From positions 62,001 through 126,000 of the forward strand of contig DATCMB010000013.1 in the NCBI GenBank assembly GCA_036563615.1: a stretch of 64,000 nt of DNA, given 5' to 3'. A program made the translations under genes and the position numbers. The DNA is from Candidatus Binatia bacterium (GTDB taxonomy: Bacteria > Desulfobacterota > Binatia > UBA12015). Shown here one piece after another: positions 27,128 through 35,721 of the stretch. The notes below the pieces were generated by a model. It worked only from the letters and a program-made list of their open reading frames with translations, had not been told where the DNA came from and ran no database searches. Numbering within the stretch: position 1 is the first letter of the stretch; every line of letters begins with the position of its first letter.

Positions 27128-27183
27128 GAAAGCCGATCTTTCACTACTAGCAGCCGGGGACGGGTTTGCGAAAGAGGCTTTCG
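27128..27183. promoter_or_regulatory. Two related dyads in the pckG leader, possible operators
   Basis: GAAAG-CCGAT-CTTTC (27128-27142) and CGAAAG-AGG-CTTTCG (27169-27183) share the half-site GAAAG/CTTTC, with centres about 41 bases apart (four helical turns). The second overlaps the predicted transcription start, the first lies near the ribosome-binding site. A looping repressor is one explanation. Confidence 0.4.
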
Positions 27184-27188
27184 TGAAC

Positions 27189-27217
27189 TGCATAGACGCG
27201 TCGTCCCGGAGCGACAA
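27189..27217 (-). promoter_or_regulatory. Putative sigma-70 promoter of pckG
   Basis: Minus strand TTGTCG (27217-27212), 17 nt, TGCATA complement reading TATGCA (27194-27189). It predicts a leader of about 75 bases containing two GAAAG/CTTTC dyads. Confidence 0.45.
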
Positions 27218-27369
27218 CCCCGGACGAGGAAACGCGCATCGGACCGCACGCCGCGCACCGCCCGCCATGGCAAACCGCAGCACGTACGAAGAAAGCCCGC
27301 GCGGCGTTCGTCCTTGAGTCCCCCGAACGATGGGCGTAACTCTCCAAAGCTCGGACACGGAGGACGACG

Positions 27370-27906
27370 ATGCCCTTCCATCACGTGGCGCTCGGCACCA
27401 GGGACCTCGCGGCGACGCACGACTTCTACACGCGCGTCATGGGCTTCGAGCTGAAGAAGGTGGTCGTCGGCCCGACCCCCGGCGGCGGCTGGGCGAAGCA
27501 CGTCTTCTACGACACCGGCCGCGGCGAGATGATCGCCTTCTGGGACCTGCACGACCCGAAGATCGGGCGCAGCTTCAAGACCGACCACGCGCAGAGCCTC
27601 GGTCTGCCGGTGTGGGTCAACCACCTGGCCTGGGAGGCGAAGTCGCTCGACGAGCTCGCCGCGATCCGCCGTCGCTGGCAGGAGAACGGCATCGGCGTCC
27701 TCGAGGTCGACCACGAGTGGTGCACGTCGATCTACGCGACCGACCCGAACGGCATCATGGTCGAGTTCTGCTGCACGACGCGCGCCTTCACCGAGGACGA
27801 GATCCGCGAAGCGCATCGTCTGTTGACCGACCCGGCGCCGCCGCTCGAGCAGCCGAAGTCGCAGAAGTTCCACCCGCCGCTGCGCAAGACCAGCGTCGCC
27901 GCGTAG
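27370..27906 (+). CDS. VOC-superfamily (glyoxalase/extradiol-dioxygenase fold) protein
   Basis: 178-residue protein of the vicinal-oxygen-chelate fold: two beta-alpha-beta-beta-beta modules, MPFHHVALGTRDLAATHDFYTRVMGF and PVWVNHLAWEAKSLDELAAI. Possible metal ligands are the His in FHHVA, the Glu in GEMIAFW, the His in NHLAWE and the Glu in GIMVEFC, the usual two-per-module pattern. DPNGIMVEF is typical of the family's final strand. The last 40 residues form a basic tail. The ATG at 27370 follows CGGAGGACG. The carboxylesterase gene starts 11 bases after its stop. Substrate unknown; lyase, isomerase and dioxygenase roles are all possible. Confidence 0.85.
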   Translation: MPFHHVALGTRDLAATHDFYTRVMGFELKKVVVGPTPGGGWAKHVFYDTGRGEMIAFWDLHDPKIGRSFKTDHAQSLGLPVWVNHLAWEAKSLDELAAIRRRWQENGIGVLEVDHEWCTSIYATDPNGIMVEFCCTTRAFTEDEIREAHRLLTDPAPPLEQPKSQKFHPPLRKTSVAA

Positions 27907-27917
27907 GCCCGGCCGAG

Positions 27918-29816
27918 ATGAGCTGGCCCGGGCGCCCGACGTCCGGCGCGCGTGCGCCGCGTCCGCCGACGACGACGCTCGCGACGACCGCGCTCGCCCT
28001 GCTCGCGCTGCTGACGGTCGCCGCGTGCGCGCGGAAGTCGCAGCCCTTTGCGATCGAGAAGGCCGACCCCGCGACCAAGCGCACGACCACGAGCGGCGAC
28101 GTCGTCGGCGGCGAGGGCCGCTACGGCTCGTACGCGTGGCTCGGCATCCCGTTCGCGGAAGCGCCGATCGGCCACCTGCGCTGGCGCGCGCCCGAGCCGC
28201 CCGAGCCGTGGAACGGCACGCGCGAGACGCTGGTCTCGGGTCCGCCCTGCGTTCAGTACGCGAGCGTCTTCGGCGGCGTCACCGACGCTAAGCCGAACAC
28301 GCCCGCCGGCCAGGAAGATTGCTTGACGCTCAACGTGTGGACGCCGCGCTTCCCCGCAGGCCAGGTGCCGACCGGCGCCGACCGGCTTCCCGTGATGGTG
28401 TGGATCCACGGCGGCGGCAACACGATCGGCACTGCATCGTTTTACGAGGGCGGCCGGCTCGCGGCCGAGGAGAACGTCGTCGTGGTCGCGATCCAGTACC
28501 GGCTCGGGCCGTTCGGCTGGATGCGCCACCCCGCGCTGCGCGCCGACGCCTCCGACGACGCCGAGCGCTCGGGCAACTTCGCCACGCTCGACCAGATTCG
28601 CGCCCTCGAGTGGGTGCGCGACAACATCTCGGCGTTCGGCGGCGACCCGAACAACGTGACGATCTTCGGCGAGTCCGCGGGCGCCAGGAACGTCTACGCG
28701 CTGGTCCTCGCGCCGCAGGCGCGCGGGCTCTTCCACCGCGCGATCGCGCAGAGCGGCGGCACCGCCACGACGTCGGCCGACGTCGCCGAGCGCTTCGCCG
28801 ACGATCCGGCCGGCGAGGGTCACCCGCAGAGCTCGAACGAGATCCTGCTGCGCCTGCTGCAGCGCGACGGCACGGCCGCCGACCGCGCCGCCGCGAAGGC
28901 GCGGCTCGCCGCGATGAGCGAGCAGGACGTCGCGAGCTACCTGCGCGGCAAGAGCGCGTACGACATCCTGACGGCGTACGAGCCGCAGGGCGACTCGGGG
29001 ATGATCAACCTGCCGCGCCTGTTCGCCGACGGCGCAGTGCTGCCCACAGAGCCGCTCGCGAGCCTCGCGCGTCCCGGCGCGCACGCGGACGTCCCGCTGA
29101 TGGCCGGCACGAACCGCGACGAGAACAAGCTGTTCATGTTCGCGAGCCCGGAGTGGATCACCTACCGGCTGTGGATCCTGCCGCGCTTCGTCGACGAGAA
29201 GATGTACTTGACGCACGCCGAGTACCTCGCTCGCATGTGGAAGGCGGCCGGCGCCGACGAGCCGGCGAGCGCGCTACGCCGCGCCGGCGGTGCGGAAGCC
29301 TACGTCTACCGCTTCGACTGGGACGAGGAGCCGACCGTGCTCGGCGCCGATCTCTCGAAGATGCTCGGCGCGGCGCACGCGTTCGAGATCCCCTTCGTGT
29401 TCGGCCACTTCGATCTCGGCCGCGCCGGCAACATGATCTTCACCGACGACAACCTCGCCGGCCGCGAGCAGCTCGCCGACGCGATGATGGCGTACTGGGC
29501 AGAGTTCGCGCGCACCGGCAACCCGGGCACCGGCGGCGGCCAGCACCCGCAGTGGCTGCCGTGGCGCGGCAAGCAGACGATGGTCTTCGACACGCCTGCG
29601 GACGGCGGCGTCCGCATGGAGGAGATCGTCGAGACACGCGAGAAGATCCTCGCCGACGTCGAGCAGGACCCGCGGCTTCCGAGCCGCAAGGAGCGCTGCG
29701 CGCTCTACCGCACCCTGGTCCAGTCGTGGCACTTCACGGCCGAGGACTACTGGAAGGTCGCGGGCGGCTCCTGCGCTTCCTTCCCGCTCGACGCATACCC
29801 CTGGGACGACGCCTGA
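27918..29816 (+). CDS. Type-B carboxylesterase/lipase-family lipoprotein
   Basis: 632-residue alpha/beta hydrolase of the carboxylesterase type-B (cholinesterase-like) family. The ATG at 27918 yields a signal peptide with lipobox LLALLTVAAC, so it is probably membrane-anchored. The catalytic triad is visible: nucleophile in GESAG (Ser about 253), acid in NRDEN (about 400) and His in GAAHAFEIPFVFG (about 486). The oxyanion hole is VWIHGGGN. The Cys pairs typical of the family are present (GPPCVQY, EDCLTLN). It follows the VOC gene closely, suggesting co-transcription. Ester substrate unknown. Confidence 0.92.
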   Translation: MSWPGRPTSGARAPRPPTTTLATTALALLALLTVAACARKSQPFAIEKADPATKRTTTSGDVVGGEGRYGSYAWLGIPFAEAPIGHLRWRAPEPPEPWNGTRETLVSGPPCVQYASVFGGVTDAKPNTPAGQEDCLTLNVWTPRFPAGQVPTGADRLPVMVWIHGGGNTIGTASFYEGGRLAAEENVVVVAIQYRLGPFGWMRHPALRADASDDAERSGNFATLDQIRALEWVRDNISAFGGDPNNVTIFGESAGARNVYALVLAPQARGLFHRAIAQSGGTATTSADVAERFADDPAGEGHPQSSNEILLRLLQRDGTAADRAAAKARLAAMSEQDVASYLRGKSAYDILTAYEPQGDSGMINLPRLFADGAVLPTEPLASLARPGAHADVPLMAGTNRDENKLFMFASPEWITYRLWILPRFVDEKMYLTHAEYLARMWKAAGADEPASALRRAGGAEAYVYRFDWDEEPTVLGADLSKMLGAAHAFEIPFVFGHFDLGRAGNMIFTDDNLAGREQLADAMMAYWAEFARTGNPGTGGGQHPQWLPWRGKQTMVFDTPADGGVRMEEIVETREKILADVEQDPRLPSRKERCALYRTLVQSWHFTAEDYWKVAGGSCASFPLDAYPWDDA

Positions 29817-29878
29817 GCGCGTCGCACGTGCGCCGACGCGTGTCCCCGCTGCGCGCTTGTGGTACTCGGGGCAGCGCG

Positions 29879-30379
29879 ATGCGACGCCAGACGACGGGAC
29901 ATCGTTCGGACCGGACGTTGCGCAGCGTGCGCGCCGCAGCCCTGCTCGTGCTCGTCGCGACGCTCCCGCTGCTCACCGCCGGGCGGATCATCCGCGAGCC
30001 CGTGCAGGTCAAGATCGAGGGCTACATCGACGCGTCCGAGGAGCAGGTGAAGCCGTGGGCGATGCTCGACGTCTGGATCGAGCGCCCTCCCAATCGTAAG
30101 TTTGCATTGACGAACCTGATCGTCCTCTCGGCGGGCGAGGTCTCGGGTCCCGACGTTCTCGCCGCGGTGCAGCCGATCCACCCGAACTTCATCTTCAACG
30201 GCGACCAGGACGTGCTCGAGAAGATCTCGACCGCGCAGCCGAACCAGCTCCTCAAGATCATCGGCTACACCGCGTTCGGGCCGCAGCGGATCCTGGTCAC
30301 GAACGTCGAGCGCAGCGAGCCGATCACCGGCCCGACGCCGACGCCGTCGCTCGGCCAGCGTCTGTTCGGTACCGACTAG
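29879..30379 (+). CDS. Small exported or membrane-anchored protein of unknown function
   Basis: 166 residues: a short basic N-terminus, one hydrophobic helix (AALLVLVATLPLLTAG) that may be a signal peptide or anchor, then a domain of about 100 residues without Cys or recognisable motif (IEGYIDASEEQVKPWAMLDV onward), and a Thr/Pro-rich tail. It starts 62 bases after the esterase and ends 18 bases before the AsmA-like gene, so it probably shares their transcript. No homologue recognised. Confidence 0.65.
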   Translation: MRRQTTGHRSDRTLRSVRAAALLVLVATLPLLTAGRIIREPVQVKIEGYIDASEEQVKPWAMLDVWIERPPNRKFALTNLIVLSAGEVSGPDVLAAVQPIHPNFIFNGDQDVLEKISTAQPNQLLKIIGYTAFGPQRILVTNVERSEPITGPTPTPSLGQRLFGTD

Positions 30380-30397
30380 GCTTCGCGCAGCGCGCTG

Positions 30398-33280
30398 ATG
30401 ACGCCAGCCCGCGGTCGCTTCGTGCGACGCATCTTCCGCGCGCTCCTCGCCTTGACGACGCTGGTCGTGTTGCTCGCGCTGGCGCTGCTCTGGCGCCTCG
30501 CGCGCGGGCCGATCTCGCTCGACTTCGCGACCCCGTGGGTGATCGAGGCGCTCGAGCCCGCGGACGGCTCCTTCCGCGTCACGATCGGCGCGACCGAGCT
30601 CGTGTGGACCGAGCGCTGGCACGACGTCGACCTCACCGTGCGCGACGTCGTGTTCCGCGGCCGCGATGGCGCGCCGGTCGCGAGCTTCCCCGAGCTCGCC
30701 ATCGAGCTCAGCGTCCCGGCGCTGCTGCACGGCGAGCTCGCGCCGAGCGAGCTCGAGATCGTCGGACCGCAGCTGCGGCTGCTGCGCGAGCCCGACGGCA
30801 GCATCGGGCTCGGCCTCGGGCGCGACGCGGACGCGAGCCGCGACGACGGCACGTCCGTCGTGCAGCGGCTGCTCGCCGGCGACGACGACGACGCGGGCGA
30901 CGCGCCCGCCGCGACCTGGCTGCGCACGATCGTCGTGCGCGACGGACGCCTCGACTTCACCGATCTCGCGAGCGGCTTCGCGAGCAGCGCCGAGGTCCTG
31001 ACGATCGACGTGCAGCGCAAGCACGAGCGGCTCGAGGTCGCGCTCGCCGCCGAGCTCGCGGTCGGCGACCAACGCATTCCCGTGCGGATGCAGCTCGCGC
31101 GCGCGACCGGCGAGGAGCCGGGGCACGTCGTGCTGTCGTTTCGCGACGTCCAGCCGGCTGCGCTCGTGCAGGCGACGAGCGCGCTCGTGCCCGAGACGGA
31201 CTCGCTCGCCGCGGCGCTGATCGACGCCGCCTCGGCGGTGCACGTCCCGCTCGAAGGGTCCTTGACGCTGGTGCTCGCCGGCACCGACGTGCACCACGCC
31301 GACGTCGACGTCACCGGCGCTGCGGGCGAGCTCGAGCTGCCCGCGCCGCTCTCGCGCGTCGTCCCGATCGAGCGTCTGGCGGTCGGCGGCTCGTTCGACG
31401 TCGCGACCTCGACGGCGACGCTGCGCCAGCTCGAGGTCGACCTCGGCGTGCCCGTCGTGCGCGCCTCCGGCGATTGGACGGCCGCCGCGTCGGGCGGCGC
31501 GCTCACGCTGCAGGCGACCGTGATGCAGTTTCCGGTCGACGAGCTCGCGTCGTGGTGGCCGGCCGACGCCGCGACCGACGCGCGCGAGTGGATCACGAGC
31601 AACATCACGTCCGGCAAGGTCAGCGACGCGCGCGTCGCGCTGCAGGCGGAGGTCGCGCTCGGCGACGCGCCGAGCTTCACGCTGCGCGGTCTCGAGGGTC
31701 GCCTGACGTACGACGGCCTCGCGGTGCGCTACGTCGACACCATGCCGGTCGCGACCGACGTCTCCGGCACGGCGCTGTTCTCCGCCAACGGTTGGAGCTT
31801 CCGCGTCGGGCGCGCGCGCGTCGCGGGCCTCGTGGTGCCGGATGCGAAGGTCGAGATCACCGGCATCGGCTCGAGCGTGCCGCGGATCGCGATCGACGCG
31901 AGCGCGCGCGGCACGCTGCGCGACGCGCTGGCGCTCGTCGACCACGAGCCGCTCGGCTACGCGCGCGAGATCGGCATCGCGCCGCGCGACGCAGGCGGCA
32001 CGGTCAGCGGACGAGTGCGCCTCGCCTTCCCGCTCGACGGCGCGCCCGTACCGCGCGACCTCGGCGCGATCGTCGACGCGCAGCTCCGCGACGTCGCGCT
32101 GCCGCACGTGGTCGGAGAATGGTCGCTGAGCGACGGCGTCCTGCAGCTCGCGGTCGCGAACGAGCGGCTCACCGTGTCGGGGACGGCCGCGCTCGCGGGC
32201 GTGTCGTGCCGGGTCGAGTGGAAGGAGCTCCTCGGCTCGGAGCTCGGCGGCGTGACGCGCACGGTCGACGTGACGAGCGACGTCGGCACCGAAGGCCGCG
32301 CGGCGCTCGGCTTCGACCTGCGCCCCTGGGTGAGCGGGCCGATGGCGGTCACCGTGCACGTCGAGCAGCAGCACGACGGCAAGGGCACCGCGCGGCTCGT
32401 CGCGGACCTGCGTGACACGACGCTCGCGGCGCCGGCGCTGCGCCTCGACAAGCCGCCCGGGGCGCCCGGCACGGCGCAGGCGACGCTGATCGTCGCGAAC
32501 GGATCGATCGTCTCGGTGCGCTCGTTCCAGCTCGAGGCCGGCGGCGCCAGCGCGGCGGGCTCGGCGACGCTCAACGGCGGACACCTCGCGCGCCTCGAGA
32601 TGAGCGGCGAGCTGCCCGCCGCGACGCAGGGCGCGGAGCGTCCCGACTTCAGCCTGTCGCTCGAGCCCGCGCACGTCGGCAATCATTTTCGCTTGACGTC
32701 GGAGGACGCGAGCACGCTGCTGCAGGTGCTGCTGCCGGAGACGCGCACGTCGGGCGGCAAGCTGCTGTTCACCGGCAACCTCGAGAAGCTCGCGCACGGC
32801 TGGAAGATCGACGCGGACCTCGCCGTGCGCTCGTTCACGCTCACCGAGTCGCCGACGCTCGCGCGGCTCCTGACCCTCGCCTCGCTCCCGGGCATCGTCG
32901 ACGCGCTCGAGGACCGCGGCATCCCGTTCGATAGCTTGACGTCGGGGATCGCGTACGACTCGGGCGCGGTGACGTTCAAGGACGGCGTGGCGACCGGTCC
33001 GTCGCTGCGCCTCTTGCTGGACGGCACGATCGACGGACCGCGCAACCGCGTCGCGATGAACGGCACGCTGGTGCCGCCGCTCTACGGGCTCAACGCGCTG
33101 CCCGGCAAGATCCCGATCATCGGCGGTCTGTTCCGCGGTCAGGAGGGTGAAGGGCTGATCGCGATCGACTTCACGGTGAACGGCACGCTCCAGGATCCGA
33201 AGGTCTCGGTGCAGCCGCTCAACTCGCTCGCGCCGGGCGTGCTGCGGAAGTTCATGCGCAAGATGCCGAGCGGCTGGTAG
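30398..33280 (+). CDS. AsmA/YhdP-like protein (DUF3971 type)
   Basis: 960-residue protein with one N-terminal membrane helix (LLALTTLVVLLALALLW) and a long beta-strand-rich periplasmic body. It is of the AsmA-like superfamily (YhdP, TamB), proteins that form a hydrophobic groove for phospholipid transport between inner and outer membrane. Evidence is the N-terminal pattern (anchor, then repeated short amphipathic strands), the mid-protein REWITSNITSGKV segment typical of YhdP/DUF3971, and the C-terminal AsmA-like end (GTIDGPRNRVAMNGTLVPPLYGLN...GKIPIIGGLF). The ATG at 30398 is the first start after the preceding stop. It lies about 1.3 kb from mlaEFD, separated by an oppositely oriented FGE gene. 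Confidence 0.85.
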   Translation: MTPARGRFVRRIFRALLALTTLVVLLALALLWRLARGPISLDFATPWVIEALEPADGSFRVTIGATELVWTERWHDVDLTVRDVVFRGRDGAPVASFPELAIELSVPALLHGELAPSELEIVGPQLRLLREPDGSIGLGLGRDADASRDDGTSVVQRLLAGDDDDAGDAPAATWLRTIVVRDGRLDFTDLASGFASSAEVLTIDVQRKHERLEVALAAELAVGDQRIPVRMQLARATGEEPGHVVLSFRDVQPAALVQATSALVPETDSLAAALIDAASAVHVPLEGSLTLVLAGTDVHHADVDVTGAAGELELPAPLSRVVPIERLAVGGSFDVATSTATLRQLEVDLGVPVVRASGDWTAAASGGALTLQATVMQFPVDELASWWPADAATDAREWITSNITSGKVSDARVALQAEVALGDAPSFTLRGLEGRLTYDGLAVRYVDTMPVATDVSGTALFSANGWSFRVGRARVAGLVVPDAKVEITGIGSSVPRIAIDASARGTLRDALALVDHEPLGYAREIGIAPRDAGGTVSGRVRLAFPLDGAPVPRDLGAIVDAQLRDVALPHVVGEWSLSDGVLQLAVANERLTVSGTAALAGVSCRVEWKELLGSELGGVTRTVDVTSDVGTEGRAALGFDLRPWVSGPMAVTVHVEQQHDGKGTARLVADLRDTTLAAPALRLDKPPGAPGTAQATLIVANGSIVSVRSFQLEAGGASAAGSATLNGGHLARLEMSGELPAATQGAERPDFSLSLEPAHVGNHFRLTSEDASTLLQVLLPETRTSGGKLLFTGNLEKLAHGWKIDADLAVRSFTLTESPTLARLLTLASLPGIVDALEDRGIPFDSLTSGIAYDSGAVTFKDGVATGPSLRLLLDGTIDGPRNRVAMNGTLVPPLYGLNALPGKIPIIGGLFRGQEGEGLIAIDFTVNGTLQDPKVSVQPLNSLAPGVLRKFMRKMPSGW

Positions 33281-33381
33281 CGCCGCGCCGCCGCGAGCCG
33301 GCGACGGCCGCACCGACGACGGATGCGCCGCCCGGACTCAGCGCCGAACGCGCGCGGTGTGACGCGCGCGCGAGTACATCG

Positions 33382-34437
33382 TCACGACGCGCTCTTCACG
33401 CAGCGGAAGCCGACGTGCGACGTGCCGGTGTCGATCGCGCCCTTGCCGCGCCCGCCGGGCACGTAGCGCGTGCAGTACTGGTCGCTGCACAGGAACGACC
33501 CGCCGCGCTGCACCCGCTTCGGGACGCCCGGCTCCTGCGGGTCGAAGCTGTCCGGCGGCCCCTGCGGGTTGCGCACGACGCCGTCGGGACCGCTGCCGGC
33601 GCGCTTCGCGTAGGTGTCCGGCCGGTACCAGTCCGAGCACCACTCCCAGACGTTGCCCGCGAGGTCGTACACGCCGAAGCCGTTCGGCGGGTACGACGCG
33701 ACCGGCGCGGTGCCGCGGTAGCCGTCCTCGCCGCTGTCCGAGGTCGGGAACTTGCCCTGGAAGGTGTTCGCCTGCGCCTTGCCGCCGGGCTTCATCTCGT
33801 CGCCCCAGGCGTAGCGCTTGCCCTCGAGGCCGCCGCGCGCGGCGCGCTCGAACTCGGCCTCGGTCGGCAGACGCTTGCCGGCCCAGGTGCAGTACGCCAC
33901 GGCGTCCTCGTAGGCGACGTGCACGACCGGATGCTGCTCGCGCCCGGCGATGCTGCTCGACGGACCCTCCGGATGCTTCCAGCTCGCGCCGGGGACGTAG
34001 CGCCACCAGCGCAGATGGTCGCGCAGCGACACCTCGCCCTCCGGCGGCGTGAACACGATCGACCCGGGCACGAGCACCTCCGCCGGCACGCCGGGGAAGT
34101 CCTCGGGGCGCGGCGGGCGCTCGGCGACGGTCACGTAGCCGGTCGCGTCGACGAAGGCGCGGAACTGCTCGTTCGTCACCTCCGTGCGGTCCATCCAGAA
34201 GCCGTCGACGTAGACGCGGTGGAGCGGGCGCGCGTCGGCCATCATCGGCTCCTCGCTGCCCATGGTGAAGGTCCCGGGCGGGATCCAGACCATCCCCGGC
34301 GGCGCGTCGCCCGGCGGAGCCGCGCTCGCCGGCGTTGGCGTCGGCGGCGTGGCGGTCGGCTCGGCCGCGGATGCCGCGCAGGCGACGACGGCGAGCGAGC
34401 CCGCGACGAGCAGCGACGCGACCATGCGGGCGAGCAT
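33382..34437 (-). CDS. Exported formylglycine-generating-enzyme (SUMF1/FGE) family protein
   Basis: 351-residue FGE-sulfatase-domain protein. The family oxidises a Cys in sulfatases to formylglycine with O2 and Cu. The core is well preserved: MVWIPPGTFTMGSEE, RTEVTNEQF, GKRLPTEAEFERAARGG, YPPNGFGVYDLAGNVWEW, RGGSFLCSDQYCTRY and SHVGFRCV. The two active-site Cys of true aerobic FGEs are both present (about 317 and 322, CSDQYC), whereas many look-alikes lack them. The N-terminus has a hydrophobic signal with a possible lipobox (SLAVVAC) and a Pro/Thr linker, so it acts outside the cytoplasm. No CxPxR-type sulfatase lies in this window. Divergent from mlaE. Confidence 0.9.
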   Translation of the reverse strand: MLARMVASLLVAGSLAVVACAASAAEPTATPPTPTPASAAPPGDAPPGMVWIPPGTFTMGSEEPMMADARPLHRVYVDGFWMDRTEVTNEQFRAFVDATGYVTVAERPPRPEDFPGVPAEVLVPGSIVFTPPEGEVSLRDHLRWWRYVPGASWKHPEGPSSSIAGREQHPVVHVAYEDAVAYCTWAGKRLPTEAEFERAARGGLEGKRYAWGDEMKPGGKAQANTFQGKFPTSDSGEDGYRGTAPVASYPPNGFGVYDLAGNVWEWCSDWYRPDTYAKRAGSGPDGVVRNPQGPPDSFDPQEPGVPKRVQRGGSFLCSDQYCTRYVPGGRGKGAIDTGTSHVGFRCVKSAS

Positions 34438-34496
34438 GGGGCGCGCTTAGCCAGCGCTTCGCCGCCGCACAACCCGCCCCGCAGCGGACGCGCCGC

Positions 34497-34525
34497 TTGT
34501 AGCGCCGCACGATCGCGTCCATACA
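34497..34525 (+). promoter_or_regulatory. Putative promoter of the mlaE operon
   Basis: TTGTAG (34497-34502), 17 nt, CATACA (34520-34525), about 20 bases before the mlaE start codon. The -10 match is weak. Confidence 0.35.
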
Positions 34526-34546
34526 AAGACGGGACCGGCGGGGGCG

Positions 34547-35716
34547 ATGCGAGGGACGGTGACGAGCAGCAGCAAGGTGCAAGCGCACGAGCCCGCCACG
34601 GCGGACGTCGTTCGGCAGGCGGACGGCGCGCTGGAGATCCGCTTCGCGGGCGCCTGGCGGCTCGCGCCGGATCTGCCGTCGCCGGACGCGGTGACGAGCG
34701 CGCTGCGCGGCACGGCGGCGCCCAAAGCCGTGCGCTTCGACACCGAGGGCCTCACCGCCTGGGACTCGGGCCTCCTCACCTTCCTCGACCGTGTGCTCGA
34801 CGTCTGCGCCGAGCGCGACGTGACGGTCGACACCTCGGGCTTGCCCAAGGGCGTCGTGCGCCTGGTCGAGCTCGCGCGCGCGGTGCCGTCGCGCACCACC
34901 GACGACAAGGACAAGGCCAAGGAGCCGACGCTCGCGCGTCTCGGCGAGGGCACGCTCGACCACCTCGGGCGCGCCGGCGAGATCGTGCGCTTCGTCGGCG
35001 AGCTCACGGTCGCGCTCGGACGGCTCTTCACCGGACGCGCGAGCTTCCGCCCGCGCGACCTCGGCGAGTTCCTGACCGACTGCGGACCGCGCGCGCTGCC
35101 GATCGTGACCCTGATCAGCTTCCTCGTCGGCGTGATCCTCGCCTTCGTCGGCGCGGTGCAGCTCGAGCAGTTCGGCGCGCAGATCTACGTCGCCGACCTG
35201 GTCGGGCTCGGCATGGTGCGCCAGATGGGCGCGCTGATGGCAGCGATCATCATGGCGGGACGCACCGGCGCCGCGTTCGCGGCGCAGCTCGGCAGCATGA
35301 AGGTCAACGAGGAGATCGACGCGCTCCGCACGATGGGCATCCCGCCGCTCGAGTTCCTGGTGCTGCCGCGCTTTCTCGCGCTCGTCATCATGATGCCGCT
35401 GCTCTGCGTCTATGCCGACGTGTTCGGCATCATCGGCGGCCTCACCATCGGCGTCACCATGCTCGGCATGTCGTTCACGCAGTACTGGAACGAGACGGTC
35501 GCGGCGATCGATCTGCTCGACTGCGTCCCGGGCGTGGTGATGAGCGTCTTCTTCGGCGCGCTGGTCGCGCTCTTCGGCTGCTTGCGCGGCATGCAGTCGG
35601 CGGGCAGCTCGTCGGCGGTCGGCGACGCCGCGACGTCCGCGGTGGTCTCCGGCATCGTCTCGATCATCGTCGCGGACGCGGTGTTCACCGTGATCTTCGA
35701 CGTCCTGGGCATTTGA
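34547..35716 (+). CDS. mlaE: MlaE-family ABC permease with fused N-terminal STAS-like domain
   Basis: 389-residue inner-membrane permease of the Mla phospholipid transporter. The C-terminal 250 residues have the MlaE core: five to six helices, the conserved GRTGAAFAAQLGSMKVNEEIDALRTMG coupling region and VLPRFLAL. The first 120 residues (WRLAPDLPSPDAV...VRFDTEGLTAWDSGLL) look like a STAS domain, the role played in E. coli by the separate MlaB, so MlaB appears fused here. It heads mlaE-mlaF-mlaD-pqiC; its TGA overlaps a possible TTG start of mlaF. Substrate is presumably glycerophospholipid moving between membranes. Confidence 0.93.
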   Translation: MRGTVTSSSKVQAHEPATADVVRQADGALEIRFAGAWRLAPDLPSPDAVTSALRGTAAPKAVRFDTEGLTAWDSGLLTFLDRVLDVCAERDVTVDTSGLPKGVVRLVELARAVPSRTTDDKDKAKEPTLARLGEGTLDHLGRAGEIVRFVGELTVALGRLFTGRASFRPRDLGEFLTDCGPRALPIVTLISFLVGVILAFVGAVQLEQFGAQIYVADLVGLGMVRQMGALMAAIIMAGRTGAAFAAQLGSMKVNEEIDALRTMGIPPLEFLVLPRFLALVIMMPLLCVYADVFGIIGGLTIGVTMLGMSFTQYWNETVAAIDLLDCVPGVVMSVFFGALVALFGCLRGMQSAGSSSAVGDAATSAVVSGIVSIIVADAVFTVIFDVLGI

Positions 35717-35721
35717 GCACC

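Noticed and set aside
29747..33313. 1188-residue minus-strand frame opposite the AsmA-like gene
   Set aside because: Composition is the Arg/Glu/Asp/His-rich pattern of antisense frames here, while the plus strand has a coherent AsmA-like protein.
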